Numbered from the stretch's first letter, positions 10,860 to 22,275 are shown. The stretch: DNA of 40,696 nt from Laccaria trichodermophora (GCA_018417955.1 JACTVC010000065.1:1-40696), one strand, 5' to 3'. Notes: a model not told the origin generated them from the sequence alone. A program made the numbers and translations.

Positions 10860-13800
10860 TTATGACCCAGTTTTGCACAAATTCCAGTGTTTTCCAAATG
10901 CAAATCCATCAAAAGAAAGCTTTGAGGCATGTGTTGCAATGACAAGTGGGTTTCTAGGTTGCCATTGAAGACCTGATTGGTACCAAGGTGGTATCCAGAG
11001 CAACAAATCTCCTGTATGTGTGTGGAGCCATCCAGTTGATGTAAGATGAGAATGATTGAGAATAGAAAATGCTAAAAGAAAATATCAGATATGCAATACA
11101 GGGATGAAATAAATGAAAACAGACTATTGATATCAGAGTCATGATGTCTGATTTGCATCATATCATCATATGACTCTACAATGATGCTGTTTCCATCATG
11201 TGAGAATGCAACAGGGATGACTGAATCTGTGTGGCCTTCAAATGGATCTAAGACAACCTTTCCTGTCTGTGCATCCCACATTCTGATAGTTTCATCCCTG
11301 GATCCTGAAACAATGTACTTTCCATCAGGTGAGAATGCAACAGAGGTGACCCAATCTGTGTGGCCTTCAAATGGATCTGAGACAAGCTTTCCTGTCTGTG
11401 CATCCCACATTCTAATAGTTTGGTCCCATGATCCTGAAACAATGTACTTTCCATCTGGTGAGAATGCAACAGATGTAACTGAATCGGTAAATGGATCTGA
11501 GACAAGCTTTCCTGTCTGTGCAACCCACATTCTGATAGTTTCATCCCTGGATCCTGAAACAATGTACTTTCCATCTGGTGAGAATGCAACAGAGGTGACC
11601 CAATCTGTGTGGCCTTCAAATGGATCTGAGACAACCTTTCCTGTCTGTGCATCCCACATTCTAATAGTTTGGTCCCATGATCCTGAAATAACATACTTTC
11701 CATCTGGTGAGAATGCAACAGAGTTCACTGAATCTGTGTGGCCTTCAAATGGATCTGAGACAACCTTTCCTGTCTGTGCATCCCACATTCTAATAGTTTG
11801 GTCCCATGATCCTGAAACAATGTACTTTCCATCAGGTGAGAATGCAACAGAGGTGACCAAATTTGTGTGGCCTTCAAATGGATCTGAGACAACCTTTCCT
11901 GTCTGTGCATCCCACATTCTGATAGTTTCATCCCTGGATCCTGAAACAATGTACTTTCCATCAGGTGAGAATGCAACTGAGTTAACTGAATTTGTGTGGC
12001 CTTCAAATGGATCTGAGACAAGCTTTCCTGTCTGTGCATCCCACATTCTGATAGTTTCGTCATCTGATCCTGAAACAATGTACTTTCCATCTGGTGAGAA
12101 TGCAACAGAGGTGACCAAATTTGTGTGGCCTTCAAATGGATCTGAGACAAACTTTCCTGTCTGTGCATCCCACATTCTGATAGTTTGGTCATCTGATCCT
12201 GAAACAATGTACTTTCCATCTGGTGAGAATGCAACAAAGTTGACTGAATCTGTGTGGCCTTCAAATGGATCTGAGACAAGCTTTCCTGTCTGCACATCCC
12301 ACATTCTGATAGTTTGGTCCCAGATCCTGAAATAACATACTTTCCATCTGGTGAGAATGCAACAGAGTTGACTGAATCTGTGTGGCCTTCAAATGGATCT
12401 GAGACAACCTTTCCTGTCTGTGCATCCCACATTCTGATAGTATGGTCCCCTGATCCTGAAACAACATACTTTCCATCAGGTGAGAATGCAACAGAGGTGA
12501 CCAAATTTGTGTGGCCTTCAGATGGATCTGAGACACACTTTCCTGTGTGTGCATCCCACATTCTGATAATATGGTCATCTGATCCTGAAACAATGTACTT
12601 TCCATCTAATGAGAATGCAACAGAGTTCACTGAATTTGTGTGACCTTCAAATGGATCTGAGACAAGCTTTCCTGTCTGTGCATCCCACATTCTGATAGTT
12701 TGGTCCTGATCCTGAAACAACATACTTTCCATCAGGTGAGAATGCAACAGAGGTGACTGAATCTGTGTGGCCTTCAAATGGATCTGACAGCTTTCCTGTT
12801 TGTGCATCCCACATTCTGACAGTTTTGTCCCATGATCCTGAAATAATGTACTTTCCATCAGGTGAGAATGCAACAGAAGTGACAATATCTGTGTGGCCTT
12901 CAAATGGATCTGACAGCTTTCCTGTTTGTGCATCCCACATTCTAACAGTTTTGTCCCATGATCCTGAAATAATGTACTTTCCATCAGGTGAGAATGCAAC
13001 AGAGGTGACCCAATCTGTGTGGCCTTGCAAGATGTTATTGATAGATGGCCATGATATCTGTTTTCCCCTTTCAAGAGAAACTACTCCAGTAAAGAGACAA
13101 GAATACTTTTTTGCAATCAGAGAGTCACTTGGTGACATTGGCAAGGCTGACAGATATATGTGAGGTGCACTATGGGATATAGGTTGAAAAAAAGTTGTCA
13201 CAAACTTCATGGCATCTTCAATAAACATTTTCATATCTTTATCCATCTGCAAATGAATTAGATAATTTATGGATGTGTTCATGGAATAACTGCACCTTTT
13301 TCCAGTCTAATAATGATGACAGAATGCCTTGTGCAATACTGATTTTGCTTGTAATACTCAACACTTCTAACCAATAGAGAAATTGATAATCCAAAAAGTA
13401 CTGAAGATCCTCCAGAACCTGACCACTACATGGGACACACAAAAGATGGGCTGCAAAAAAACAGCATGCATAAACTAGCTGGGATGAGACTTTTCCTTTG
13501 GCATGTTTCAGTATATTGACTTCAGGATCATCATTTGCTTTAAATGATGTGGGCAGTTGACATATATCAAAGCAAAGCTCTGTCTTGAGTATATATAGAG
13601 CTGTGGCAGAAATTTCTTTCTCGGCATTGTCAATATCAATAAAGAATTCCCCACTTCGAGATGAGCATGTCAGGTAGTCACGAAAAGAGCTGTGCAATGG
13701 CTTGATAGCAATTTCATTATCTCCATTGATACCAGAAAGTAAGCAACCTAATGGCTCAATTATTGCTTTAATATCATCCATCCATGTTGGGTTGTTGATA

Positions 13801-16235
13801 TGCATTTTTGACAAAGTTGCTAGAGGTAGTGGTTCCTTTGCTGTTAAAATTCTTCCCATAACTGATCTGTATCTATTCATGACTTTGGAATTATTTCTTC
13901 GGAAAGCCTGATTGAGAACTTTGTCATACAATTCATCTAAGCCACTTCCTGTCCCAAGAAAAGATTCAAGACGCTCATACAGAAGCTCGCCTCCATATGA
14001 ATCCATTATATATTGACATGCAACTGCTGCCCACTGGAAAAGGCCTTCTGAACTTTTGACAAGCTGGCTGCAACATTCATACCATCTGGCTCCAAGCTCA
14101 GATTTTATGTCTGATAGATTATATTCAATGTAAAGAAAAAGATCATGCTCATTAGACTTATTCTCCATTTCTGCAGCATCCACATGTTGTGCTTGACACA
14201 TGGATGTTCGTGTACCAGCTGAAGAGCCTTAGAAACATCAGGTTCAAGACGTGTTGTTATCAGAATCCGAAAGTTCTTAGGTAACTCTGCAGCTCTTCCA
14301 ATGAGCATATCTAACAGTGGTTTTCTTTGAAACTGAGTGCCACTCTCATCCAGAGCATCAATCACAATAACAATGGGCCCCACAGTAGTCAAAGCTTCAG
14401 CAGGCTTTACAATGAAGTTGTCAAACTGCTCTTTTACTGCCAGAGTAGAGCACAAAGCACAATTTCCAGTAACAACAGAGCACAGAGCAGATTTCCAGGC
14501 AGCATCTAAATCAGAAAGATCCTGAGAGATAGTACTGAATAGATATTGAATGCTTCGATTAGCCTGATCAGCTTGATCAAAACAGTATGAAGATCCCAGC
14601 TGACCCAGATTGTGAAAGTGCTTAGCAATAGTATGAGCAATGGCTGATTTGCCAAAACCTGCAGCAGCACTAAAGAAAAGTATCTGTGGTGTATCCTCAC
14701 CATCTGGGCTATTTATCCAGTCTGTCAGTTCATCAATCACAGCTACACGAGTTCCAGGGAGACACTGCTTGTCTGAATCAAATCGAGCATTCTTAGCATA
14801 GTGCATGTCCTTGAGATCAGCAGTTACATCTAATTCAGAGCATTAATCATAGTATCTCAAAAATATAATATGATTTACCCAGTTTTTCCACAGTGTTGAA
14901 AATTTGCAGAACTCGAAGTTGGGTCTCACAAACAGCATGTTGCATAAAAGCCAGTTTCAACTTCTCAAATTGATCCTGAAAGTTTGCAATTTTCTGGTCT
15001 GCATCTGAAACTAAATTCTTTCCAGTTCTCATCCCTATCAGAAGACAAAGGAATAAGAATCAACACAATATAATAAAGTAGGACTTACAAAAGTTGGGAT
15101 TACTAGCATATTGGCGAATGAAGTAGGCACATTCTATAGTTTGCTGGGCTAAAGATGTGACAATCTTCTTCTGTGGTGCATCATACTTAAATGGATCTGT
15201 TCCTTTGAGAAATGCATATAGGGCTTGCACATCTTGAACAAGATCAGTAATTTTACCATCACGTTCAATCTGGTCCAAGAGAGTCTAGCAAATTTCTACA
15301 ATTCAATAGATATAAGATCACTATACCAATTCACAAACCTTGGGAATGGCAGACAGTATGCCCCATGCAGCCTTGATATATGGATGAAACTATATTGAGA
15401 TTAATAATTGAGATCATTTACTATAAGTAATATTGACAGCTTACCTCTGATATCTTGTCTGCAATTTCCATAAAAGCATGAACATGCTCAACAAGCCACC
15501 CATAGTTGGTAGAGAAAGAGTCTGAAGTAACTATATCAACACCAACTTGAAGAGCAGAAGCAGTATCCTCAGGGCCATATTGCATCTTCATAATAGCAGC
15601 CTCAGCCAATTCTAAAGCAGGACTGATATCCAAGATAGCTGGAGTTGTGGGATCAGCAAGCATAGGAAGCTTTAACAATGTTATATAATTTTTACAAGGA
15701 AAATAATGACCTCTTACAACTGGGCTCAAAACTGGAAAGGTATGTTCCAAGGTAGATATAGAGAAATGAATGGTAGTGTTTCCCAATGGCAAGCCTGAGC
15801 CACGAGGTTTATTCAGAGGCCGCATAATTTCTAGATATATAGACAAGAAATTTGAGAAACAGAATCTACAATGAGAAGACAAAGACAAGCCTTTAGAAGA
15901 AGAGCCCCCGAGCAGCAGGGGAATTTCCTCTTCCATTATCCCAATAAGTTCATCAGCATAATCAAAAGCCCGACCAATCCGACGGGGAGTCTTGTAAACC
16001 CGACAAATTAGATTGGTTGATTGTGAGGTATTGCTTAGTGGCGGTAAGAGTTCCAACAGACAACATCAAGTGAACACAATGATACCCACAATGAAAGTGT
16101 CTGTGACCACACTGGACCCGCCGACATGTCGCTCTTTCCCGTTTCCTGTGTATCTCCACCAATGGTGAACTGTACATAATGCTTGTGATGACGAAGCAAG
16201 CCTTGAGGTATATTGTTGACTTTTATATCTATAAT
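10860..16235 (-). pseudogene. C2-NACHT-WD40 STAND protein (NLR-like), unit 1 copy, frameshifted
   Basis: This is the paralogue of the open gene at 25117-30655, with the same exon order: C2-like exon near 16090-16230, helical region, NACHT domain and WD40 array. The NACHT domain keeps Walker A (AAAGFGKS), Walker B (IVIVIDALDE) and the RILITTRLEPD sensor-like strand. The terminal exon (IPPWYQSGLQWQPRNPLVI) ends at a TAA at 10860-10862. Lesions relative to the other copy and to neighbouring repeats are: a 1-base deletion near 14186 after the NACHT core; a loss of 2 bases near 12704; and a 1-base loss near 12322, which restores the original frame 380 bases later. A TAA also sits in frame near the C2 start (GATTTAATCG, against GATTGAATCG in unit 2). 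It has 15 WD40 units, one lacking its EGH segment. It probably yields only a truncated product, if expressed. Confidence 0.8.
11185..13030 (-). repeat. WD40-encoding tandem repeat array, unit 1
   Basis: Fifteen units of about 129 bp each encode a 43-residue WD40 repeat of the form GHTxxVxSVAFSPDGKYIVSGSxDxTIRMWDAQTGKxVSDPFE. Three units carry length changes that shift the frame or remove residues. Substitutions between units fall mostly in the same few codons. Confidence 0.9.
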
Positions 16236-16259
16236 GCGGGACGACGATTAAATCAACGT

Positions 16260-17270
16260 CCATCCAAATTAGCGGTCCACCTTGCCTTTGATCTCAATCG
16301 CGATCCTGGGATCGGAGGATGCAACGCTAATACGAATTGTCAAATGTTGGCGAAGATGTAGGGAGTAGCGGGAATAGAGGTACTGACGTAGGATCGGTGT
16401 TCGCGTTCGAAGTTGTATTCATCGTTTCGATTCTGCAAGATGAAGGTTGGAAGCAAGTTTGCTAGGCGCTCAAAGGAAACGTGTGACACGTTTGTTTGTT
16501 TCGTGGTCTTGAAGTAAACAACACCCTCCTCCCTTTTTCGGACATGGACTCCTCAAGTTGACCGAAGATATGGATGTTCGATCAACACTCCGTTGAGAGA
16601 CAGCATGTGTACTTAGTGCTTCTGCGTACAAGTTATAATTGGTCGAAAAGGCCTGTTTATTGGTGAGCCTTTGTGATTAGTACGCTGGCTTCAAGTCGCT
16701 CTCACCGTAGGATACTTAGTCCCTTCTTCAGGATACACTACCCGCGTTCTGGATCACGTCCATTCAAACCTCCAATTCTTACCTTCCCGTAGATCGGCTG
16801 ATGAGCGTCCGCCCGTGTGTTTCATGAAAACCCTCATCAGATTTCGAAATGTGGGTATCATATCAGAGGGGGCGACGAAGGGGCTAGTGGTTTCTATATC
16901 TTGGTGCGTCGATTCCTCGTCATATCCGCAATCAAAATTTGAACACCATATATGCTAGGGCTCTTTCGACGTTCTCGTCTGGGAAGACGAGTCGTCGGCC
17001 TCGTCGTTTTCCAGAGGATCACTTGGATTCTCTAAACGTTGTGAAGAACCCATCTAGGAACTCAGTCCTGTTCGCCTTTCAAGCCGGCCTAGCAGTAGGC
17101 ATCAGACCTCCGCAAGCAGAGGCTATACCAATGTGTCTCTCGAGGGATTGCAGTTGGCCATGCCAGTGCGGATGGATTTTCATTGACAAAGTGCTGCCTA
17201 ATGTCTGAAGAGGTCCCAGCGAAAGGCCTCCGCCACGTCACGACGGCAAAGTCGTCACATTTCGGACATA
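16260..17270. other. NLR upstream region, no clear gene
   Basis: This lies upstream of the unit 1 NLR, and a homologous version occurs at about 30660-31600. It should hold the NLR promoter, but I could not identify a TATA element or the first exon with confidence. Open frames such as 16939-17208 are not kept in the other unit. It contains an 84-bp segment absent from unit 2, between CCTCGTC direct repeats at 16915 and 16999. Confidence 0.4.
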
Positions 17271-17324
17271 CGAGCCACCACAAGCTTTCTGCTCAGTCTC
17301 AATACGAGTCATTCACCTTTCTAA

Positions 17325-17440
17325 CATGGCTTCGTCCGAATTCCCACCCCCTTGGGTGAGCTGCATCTGCTTTCTACATCGATAACCCAGGGGTCATGGG
17401 ATGGCACGGCCGATATTATGATTCTGGCATTCGGCATTCG
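17325..17440 (+). pseudogene. 5' stub of an unrecognised gene, cut by deletion
   Basis: It begins with ATGGCTTCGTCCGAATTC and a possible small intron (GTGAGC to ACCCAG), then GGGTCATGGGATGGCA. It matches the start of the paralogue pair at 31634-32850 in unit 2. At 17440/17441 the sequence jumps to what corresponds to 33672 in unit 2, so the rest of the gene is missing here. Confidence 0.45.
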
Positions 17441-17549
17441 GTGACGAACGCGATTTTGTGCTCATAGATCCTGCATTCGGCGACTCCGTGCTCTTGATAC
17501 TCTCAAGTCCGAAAAGAAAGCAGGAAGTGATGACGGCATTGCATCGCAT

Positions 17550-17894
17550 TCACTCACAACGGTCTTTGACGATCTCAATACCAATCGGCTGTTCATCCCC
17601 ACCCACGTCCGCACTCTCTTTCCCGTCAGGCCAACTATCGTCCTCCTTCCTATCCGCAATCCTCACACCAGTCAAACGAGCAGGTGCTGTATTCCCACAC
17701 TGCTTTGCGTGAATGAGGAGATGTACATCAAACAGGGATACATCATATTTCAATAAACTCACCGATAGGATAAGAAATTGGGACACCAACCTAAGCGAAT
17801 ATGTGCATTGGGAGAACTGGTGTGGGAGAGCAAGCGCCGCCTGTCGAACAAGATGTTCTTGTGAGGCAAGATATTCAGTCAGACTTGAAGCCAT
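17550..17894 (-). pseudogene. UBR7/Mlo2-like N-terminal fragment, unit 1
   Basis: From an ATG at 17894-17892 the frame encodes MASSLTEYLASQE, then ALALPHQFSQCTYSL. I recognise this as the conserved N-terminus of the UBR7/Mlo2 family, which carries a UBR-box zinc finger followed by a PHD-like finger in E3 ubiquitin ligases. A likely intron follows, from GTGAGT (after LVSQFLILS) to GCAAAGCAG, then CGNTAPARLTGV and an acidic tail. The expected Cys/His-rich UBR-box remainder and the PHD part are not visible, so this is a 5' fragment. It is head-to-head, about 50 bases away, with the Ser-rich 3' fragment. Confidence 0.4.
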
Positions 17895-17944
17895 TCATCA
17901 GCGAGCTTATTAAATCTTTACAGTTGGTGGACTTGTAGCTCCGA

Positions 17945-18583
17945 CATTCCAGCCGACTCTTGCGCGATATAACCAACACGATGGCCACTTCGACCTCGAG
18001 CTCTTCATCAACAGCGTTGACTTTGGCTTCAATTGCGCATAGTCCTAAGAACCCTTTCTCGTAGAACCCAATGGAGTCGGAGACGCGCATGAACCCCATT
18101 GCGACGCAGAACGCAATCAAGTTGAAAACTCAGAATTCTACCTCATCAATCCCGCAAATGCAGAACCCTGTCACGTCAAAAACGCGAAACCCAATCGCGC
18201 GGTTTGGAAGGGACATTGCGAATATCGTTGTTGATGATTCTGCGGGCTGTGTTAGTTTGTGTGGGGGTAACACGACCACGGGTGGCGTGTCCACCACGAC
18301 GTCTGTGTACGGTGGGGAGAACACGATGGGAAGTGTGTATAGTGCGCAGAACACTACGGGTAGCGTGTACACGACGACCTCCGTGTCCGCACCGACGCCC
18401 GTATACGCAGGACACAACACCACGACCTACTCGAACGAAGCCTCCGCTCGCCGGGCCGTCAAAGCGAGGTTGAGGGAGGCATGCAAGAATTTTTTGAAAC
18501 CTGTGTGGCTGGAGGAGTGTGATACGGCGCAGTCTTGGGAGCCTGTGCCGTTTTCAAGTCTTTTTCAAAAAATTTTCCTTTGA
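17945..18583 (+). pseudogene. 3' fragment of the Ser/acidic-rich gene, unit 1
   Basis: It corresponds to the last third of the gene at 22276-24009, starting at the sequence coding for SRLLRDITNT. It retains the variable SVYxxxNT repeats and the conserved end CDTAQSWEPVPF. The normal stop is mutated, so the frame runs on for nine more codons to 18583. There is no promoter or N-terminus of its own, so it is a dispersed partial duplicate, present at the same place in both units. Confidence 0.75.
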
Positions 18584-18765
18584 TGTTGTTTTGTTCGTTT
18601 TTTTAAATTCTCTTTTTCTTTTCGGTACATACTCGGGTTGGGGTAGATATGTAGCTACCTTTCGTTAAGTGATACCTTCGTAGTTTATAGTACAATTGCT
18701 CTCTTTCATTCTCCCTATATTCTTACATCCGTATACAAATGTTGCGCAAAAAGCTAAACAAGACC

Positions 18766-21430
18766 TCAAACAGACCCACCATAACGCGTACTGAAAAGTC
18801 CTTCCTCCATTGCTTTGATTTCTGGCATGTACATGTCAGCCACTTGCAGATTGGAAGGAATATAAAGGAAATGGGCTTACGGAGAGCGATGGTTTTGGAG
18901 TAGAAGCGGCATAGGGCTAGGTTACCTATTGCGTGGGGCAGAACCGTCAGCTTTCATCTGGGAGGATGAAGAGGGACACGAGTATTTTGGGAAACGAGAG
19001 AGGGAAGATGGCAAAAAAGCACGGGTATCCCGGAAGAAAGAAAGAGGAAAGCGAGTCCAGAAGAACGAAACGTTTTCTCTCTAAGGAAGAGGAGCAACAT
19101 ACCCATGATATACCACAACCCCGGAACGCCCATATCCTTCCAACACCCATTAATCTCGCCCTCCTCGTCCATTCCCCACAAAGGCTTACACTTATCTGCC
19201 ACTTCGTCTCCGCAGATCCTGCGTATCCCGTAGTGGGCGTCCGTGAGACTTTGGTTTCAAGTCAGACATGCCCTGGAGGTAGATGAAAGAATGTGAACAC
19301 CCACCCTGTGCAAAAGACTACCACATCCACGGAGAGCTCGCTCCCGTTGTCGAATTTCAGCCCTGTCTCGGAGAACCCTGCGATTTGGCTGTCGTTCTTT
19401 AGCTTGATCTTGCCGTCGATTAGGTATTGGCTGCCTCCGACGTCTGTGTAAGAGATGATGTTAGCCCTCGAGCACCTTGTCGATGACATTCGCGTGCCTA
19501 AGTAATATCCTCCGGCTTTCTGCCAGACAGTCAGCACGAGGCCAGAATCCAGGTATCCCTTGTTGGTTCTAAATCCGACTTTGTGCAGGCCTTCGATAGT
19601 ATCCCTAGTTTGCATTGAAAAGGTCAGCTTCGTGGAAGAGCAACGACATGGGGAGGGACGACTTGCTTATCGACGTTCTCCCAGATCGCTTTCATCCCTC
19701 GGTGTGTCAAGCCCGCGATCAGTTTGTTCGGGAAAGACATGTTGAGTTTGTCTGCGAGATCTATGGGGGGACCGTTCTCCGAATACAGACCTATGGATCA
19801 TGATGAGAAGGAAGCGTCGCTTCGCTCGAATGGAATGCATACCCTCCAACAACATTCGCACCCCTTTTCCCGCTGAGATGATGTACGTCGAGCCACGTTG
19901 GAACATTGTCACGTCTAGTCATCTTTTGTTGAGCAGCAGACACTTTTCAGGGTTGAAGAAAGAATTCGTACCAACACCATGATCGACATAGTCCACGCAA
20001 ATGTCGTGGGCTATGATACTTCTTTAGTCATCTATCCACTACTTTGAGGGTCAACTCAAACGCACCAGACGTGCACGATCCGATAACGACGGCTTTTTTG
20101 CCAACATGGTCCCTAGCGCTCTTGTATTGCGATGAATGCAGGACCTGCCCTGTGAAGGTCTCCTAAAGTCGATGTCATTCTTCATACAGTGGTGATATGA
20201 GAGAAAACAGGCTATACCATTCCGGGAATAGATGGGACGTAACCCTCGCCGCCTTTGAACCCCACGGCGAAGACAACATGCTTGACGTTGAAAACGCGGT
20301 CTTGTCCATTTGCTTGCCTTACAACTACGTTCCACAACTTCGTCTCCTCGTCTCGACTCGCTTTGGTCACTGTTGAGGAAGTCCAGACGTTTAGTTCTAG
20401 GGCCTCGGCGTAGAATTCGAGCCAGTTGGCGAGCTGTGTGATTGTTAGGTTCATGTTGCCTCTGACCTGATGATGTTCGCACCTTTTTAGCTGGGGCAAA
20501 GACGGGCCAGGTTGAAGGGAACCTAGTCAACACTTAGCGTTCTTTCATGATACAGAAGGGGAGGAGATACCCACGGGAGGTAAGGAAATTGACCGTACCC
20601 TTCAAACCCTTCACGTCAGTGAATCGCACCAGCACGCAGGCAGCAACACTTACAAACGGGATCGTGAAGGCACAACGCTTCATACCTCTCCCTCCAGTTA
20701 TCTCCTATCCTCTCATTCTTTTCGATCACCAAAGTGGATACGTCCAAGGTTTTCAGACGTGCAGCCACCTCCAATCCGCTATGGCCTCCCCCGATAATGA
20801 GGACACTAGGGTCTGCTTCACCGAAAGCGACTTCCTTCCGTCGGGCCTCCTCCCATTTACCATGGTTCGGTTCTGGGTTTCGTAACGCCCCAATCTTTTC
20901 CGAGAACCCATTCAGGCTATCGAGGGTGGTAAAGATGGATTGTCCCTTCCACTCAACCTGATCTCCAATCTTGATAGGCACAAGCCTCGCGATCCCAGTA
21001 GCGGAACCTATCTTTGTCTCGAACGTGAACAGGAGCTGGATCCACGCGAGATCAGGATGAGGTTGATGGAACTGGGGCGGAATGTCATCGCTAAGCTTAA
21101 CGTTCTGGATCTGCGCATCGGCTAATCGGTCCACGAGAAAAGCTTCAATCGTGGCTGTTCCTTCGAATGTTCGTAGATCCGAGGTGAGGGCGAGGATGTC
21201 GCTCCAGTAGAGAGATACGGATGACGATGATGCTGTGGTGGTCCTGGAGGACTCTGGCAGAAGGCTTGAGGAGAATCTGATTCTACCAAAAGGCTGGTTA
21301 TGCCTTCTACGTCACCCGTTTCTGCAAACCTGGAGAAAGATGAAAGTCAAGTCGAAGCGACGGCCGTGGCGTCGACATCGGTAGGAACGTTCGTTCCCAG
21401 CTTGGACAAGGTGGGAAGGGACGCCTCGAT
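18766..21430 (-). pseudogene. FAD/NADPH-dependent flavin monooxygenase, unit 1, N-terminally disrupted
   Basis: This is a class B-type fungal flavin monooxygenase expected to oxygenate a small molecule; the substrate cannot be told from sequence. The FAD Rossmann motif reads LIIGGGHSGLEVAARL, followed by VIEKNERIGDNWRERYEALC. The second, NADPH-binding Rossmann motif is VVIGSCTSG, split by an intron before AHDICVDYVDHG. The conserved core includes FAVGFKGGEGYVPSIPGM and DVVVFCTG, and the C-terminal exon ends STRYGGSV at 18766. About nine short introns interrupt it, one apparently GC-AG. Lesions: a TGA at 21349-21347 where unit 2 has TGG, and a 1-base deletion near 21274 against unit 2. Its TATAAA lies at 21520-21515. 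It is divergent from the Ser-rich gene and convergent with the 3' fragment. The start codon is not resolved. Confidence 0.75.
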
Positions 21431-21514
21431 AGGATGGCGTTCATTGACTGTGAGCTCGCCGCATTGTGATGGAAGAGGATGAGACAGGGCGGTGTTCCAC
21501 TCAGCCGCACTGGG

Positions 21515-21520
21515 TTTATA
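21515..21520 (-). promoter_or_regulatory. TATA box of the flavin monooxygenase
   Basis: TATAAA occurs within the conserved context TAATATAAACCC, about 85 bases before the first recognisable coding sequence. The same element is kept in unit 2 at 37664-37669. Confidence 0.5.
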
Positions 21521-21539
21521 TTATGATATGTCGGAAATA

Positions 21540-22275
21540 CGGTAGTTCTGGTGTCATGTGGTGATGTCCGGTTCCAAAAGATGTCACTGCCGCTGAAAAT
21601 GGCAGAACGTGAAGCAGAGAGTTGGCAGAGAGGTCACATTCAATGGAGAGAGAGAGACAAGACGAAGGCCATTGAATTGTCAAACATTGACATATACACG
21701 CGTCGCGTCAATCGTTCAAACATCGCCTTTGTCTATGAAAGCGCATATATGCGCTCCAACCAGCCTCATATGCCTGTCGAGGTCCTCTGCCAATGGGGCT
21801 CGTCGCCATCTTGCAGAGCATATGGGCCTTCAGCTCCCTGACCAATTCCTGACCTCCAAGTCGCTGTCCATCTTCTGCACAGAGCAGTCACTGCCAGGCC
21901 CACTCTCAACAGCCATACCTCTCAAGCAACGGAATGGTCCACCGCAAACTCCTCGACCGACGGCAGCCTCCGCACGAGTATCATTCCCTTGGTCCTAATC
22001 AACTCAGTACGTCTTCATCACATCCATCTCTTGCAATTGCATAACTAAACTGGACTGGCCTCACAGGCTCATGACGTGCACAAAAAGAACAATTCATGCG
22101 CAACCCAAGTCTAATCGCCAGCCCAAAACGACGGCGTAACGCCAGTGCCACGCGACAAAGACCTCAAGCTAGAAAGCTTCAAGATCTCATCGTCCCACTG
22201 CCCCTAGTCTTCTGTCTCTCGTCCCTCACAGCCGTAGACGACTGTAATGCACGCGTCGATGGGGGGACGTACGAG
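21540..22275. other. Divergent intergenic region between monooxygenase and Ser-rich gene
   Basis: It is shared by both units (about 37690-38377 in unit 2) and should carry both promoters. The frame of the Ser-rich gene is open back to 22096, but that part (RRRNASATRQ) is not kept open in unit 2. I therefore treat it as 5' leader. Confidence 0.45.

Noticed and set aside
11181..12335. Antisense 384-residue open frame in unit 1
   Set aside because: Same repeat by-product as in unit 2, opposite the WD40 coding strand.
14850..15500. Assigning the N-terminal helical region of the NLRs to the Goodbye domain or another named effector
   Set aside because: The motifs (HPYIKAAWGILSAIPK, LDQIERDGKI) recur in Agaricomycete STAND proteins but do not match the Goodbye-domain pattern I remember. 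Without a profile search the name would be a guess.
16475..16491. Short palindrome AAACGTGTGACACGTTT as an operator
   Set aside because: It has only 7-base arms and is not kept in unit 2 (near 30870), so there is no support for function.
18071..18583. Independent gene in the Ser-rich 3' fragment
   Set aside because: It is open, but it begins in the middle of the parent gene, has no promoter or start context and has lost the parental stop.
21307..21510. Alternative ATG frame (MNAILSRRPF) as the true monooxygenase start
   Set aside because: It ends after 67 codons and does not join the conserved protein. The frame coding for LSKLGTNVPTDVDATAVAST matches the family N-terminus and the unit 2 copy.
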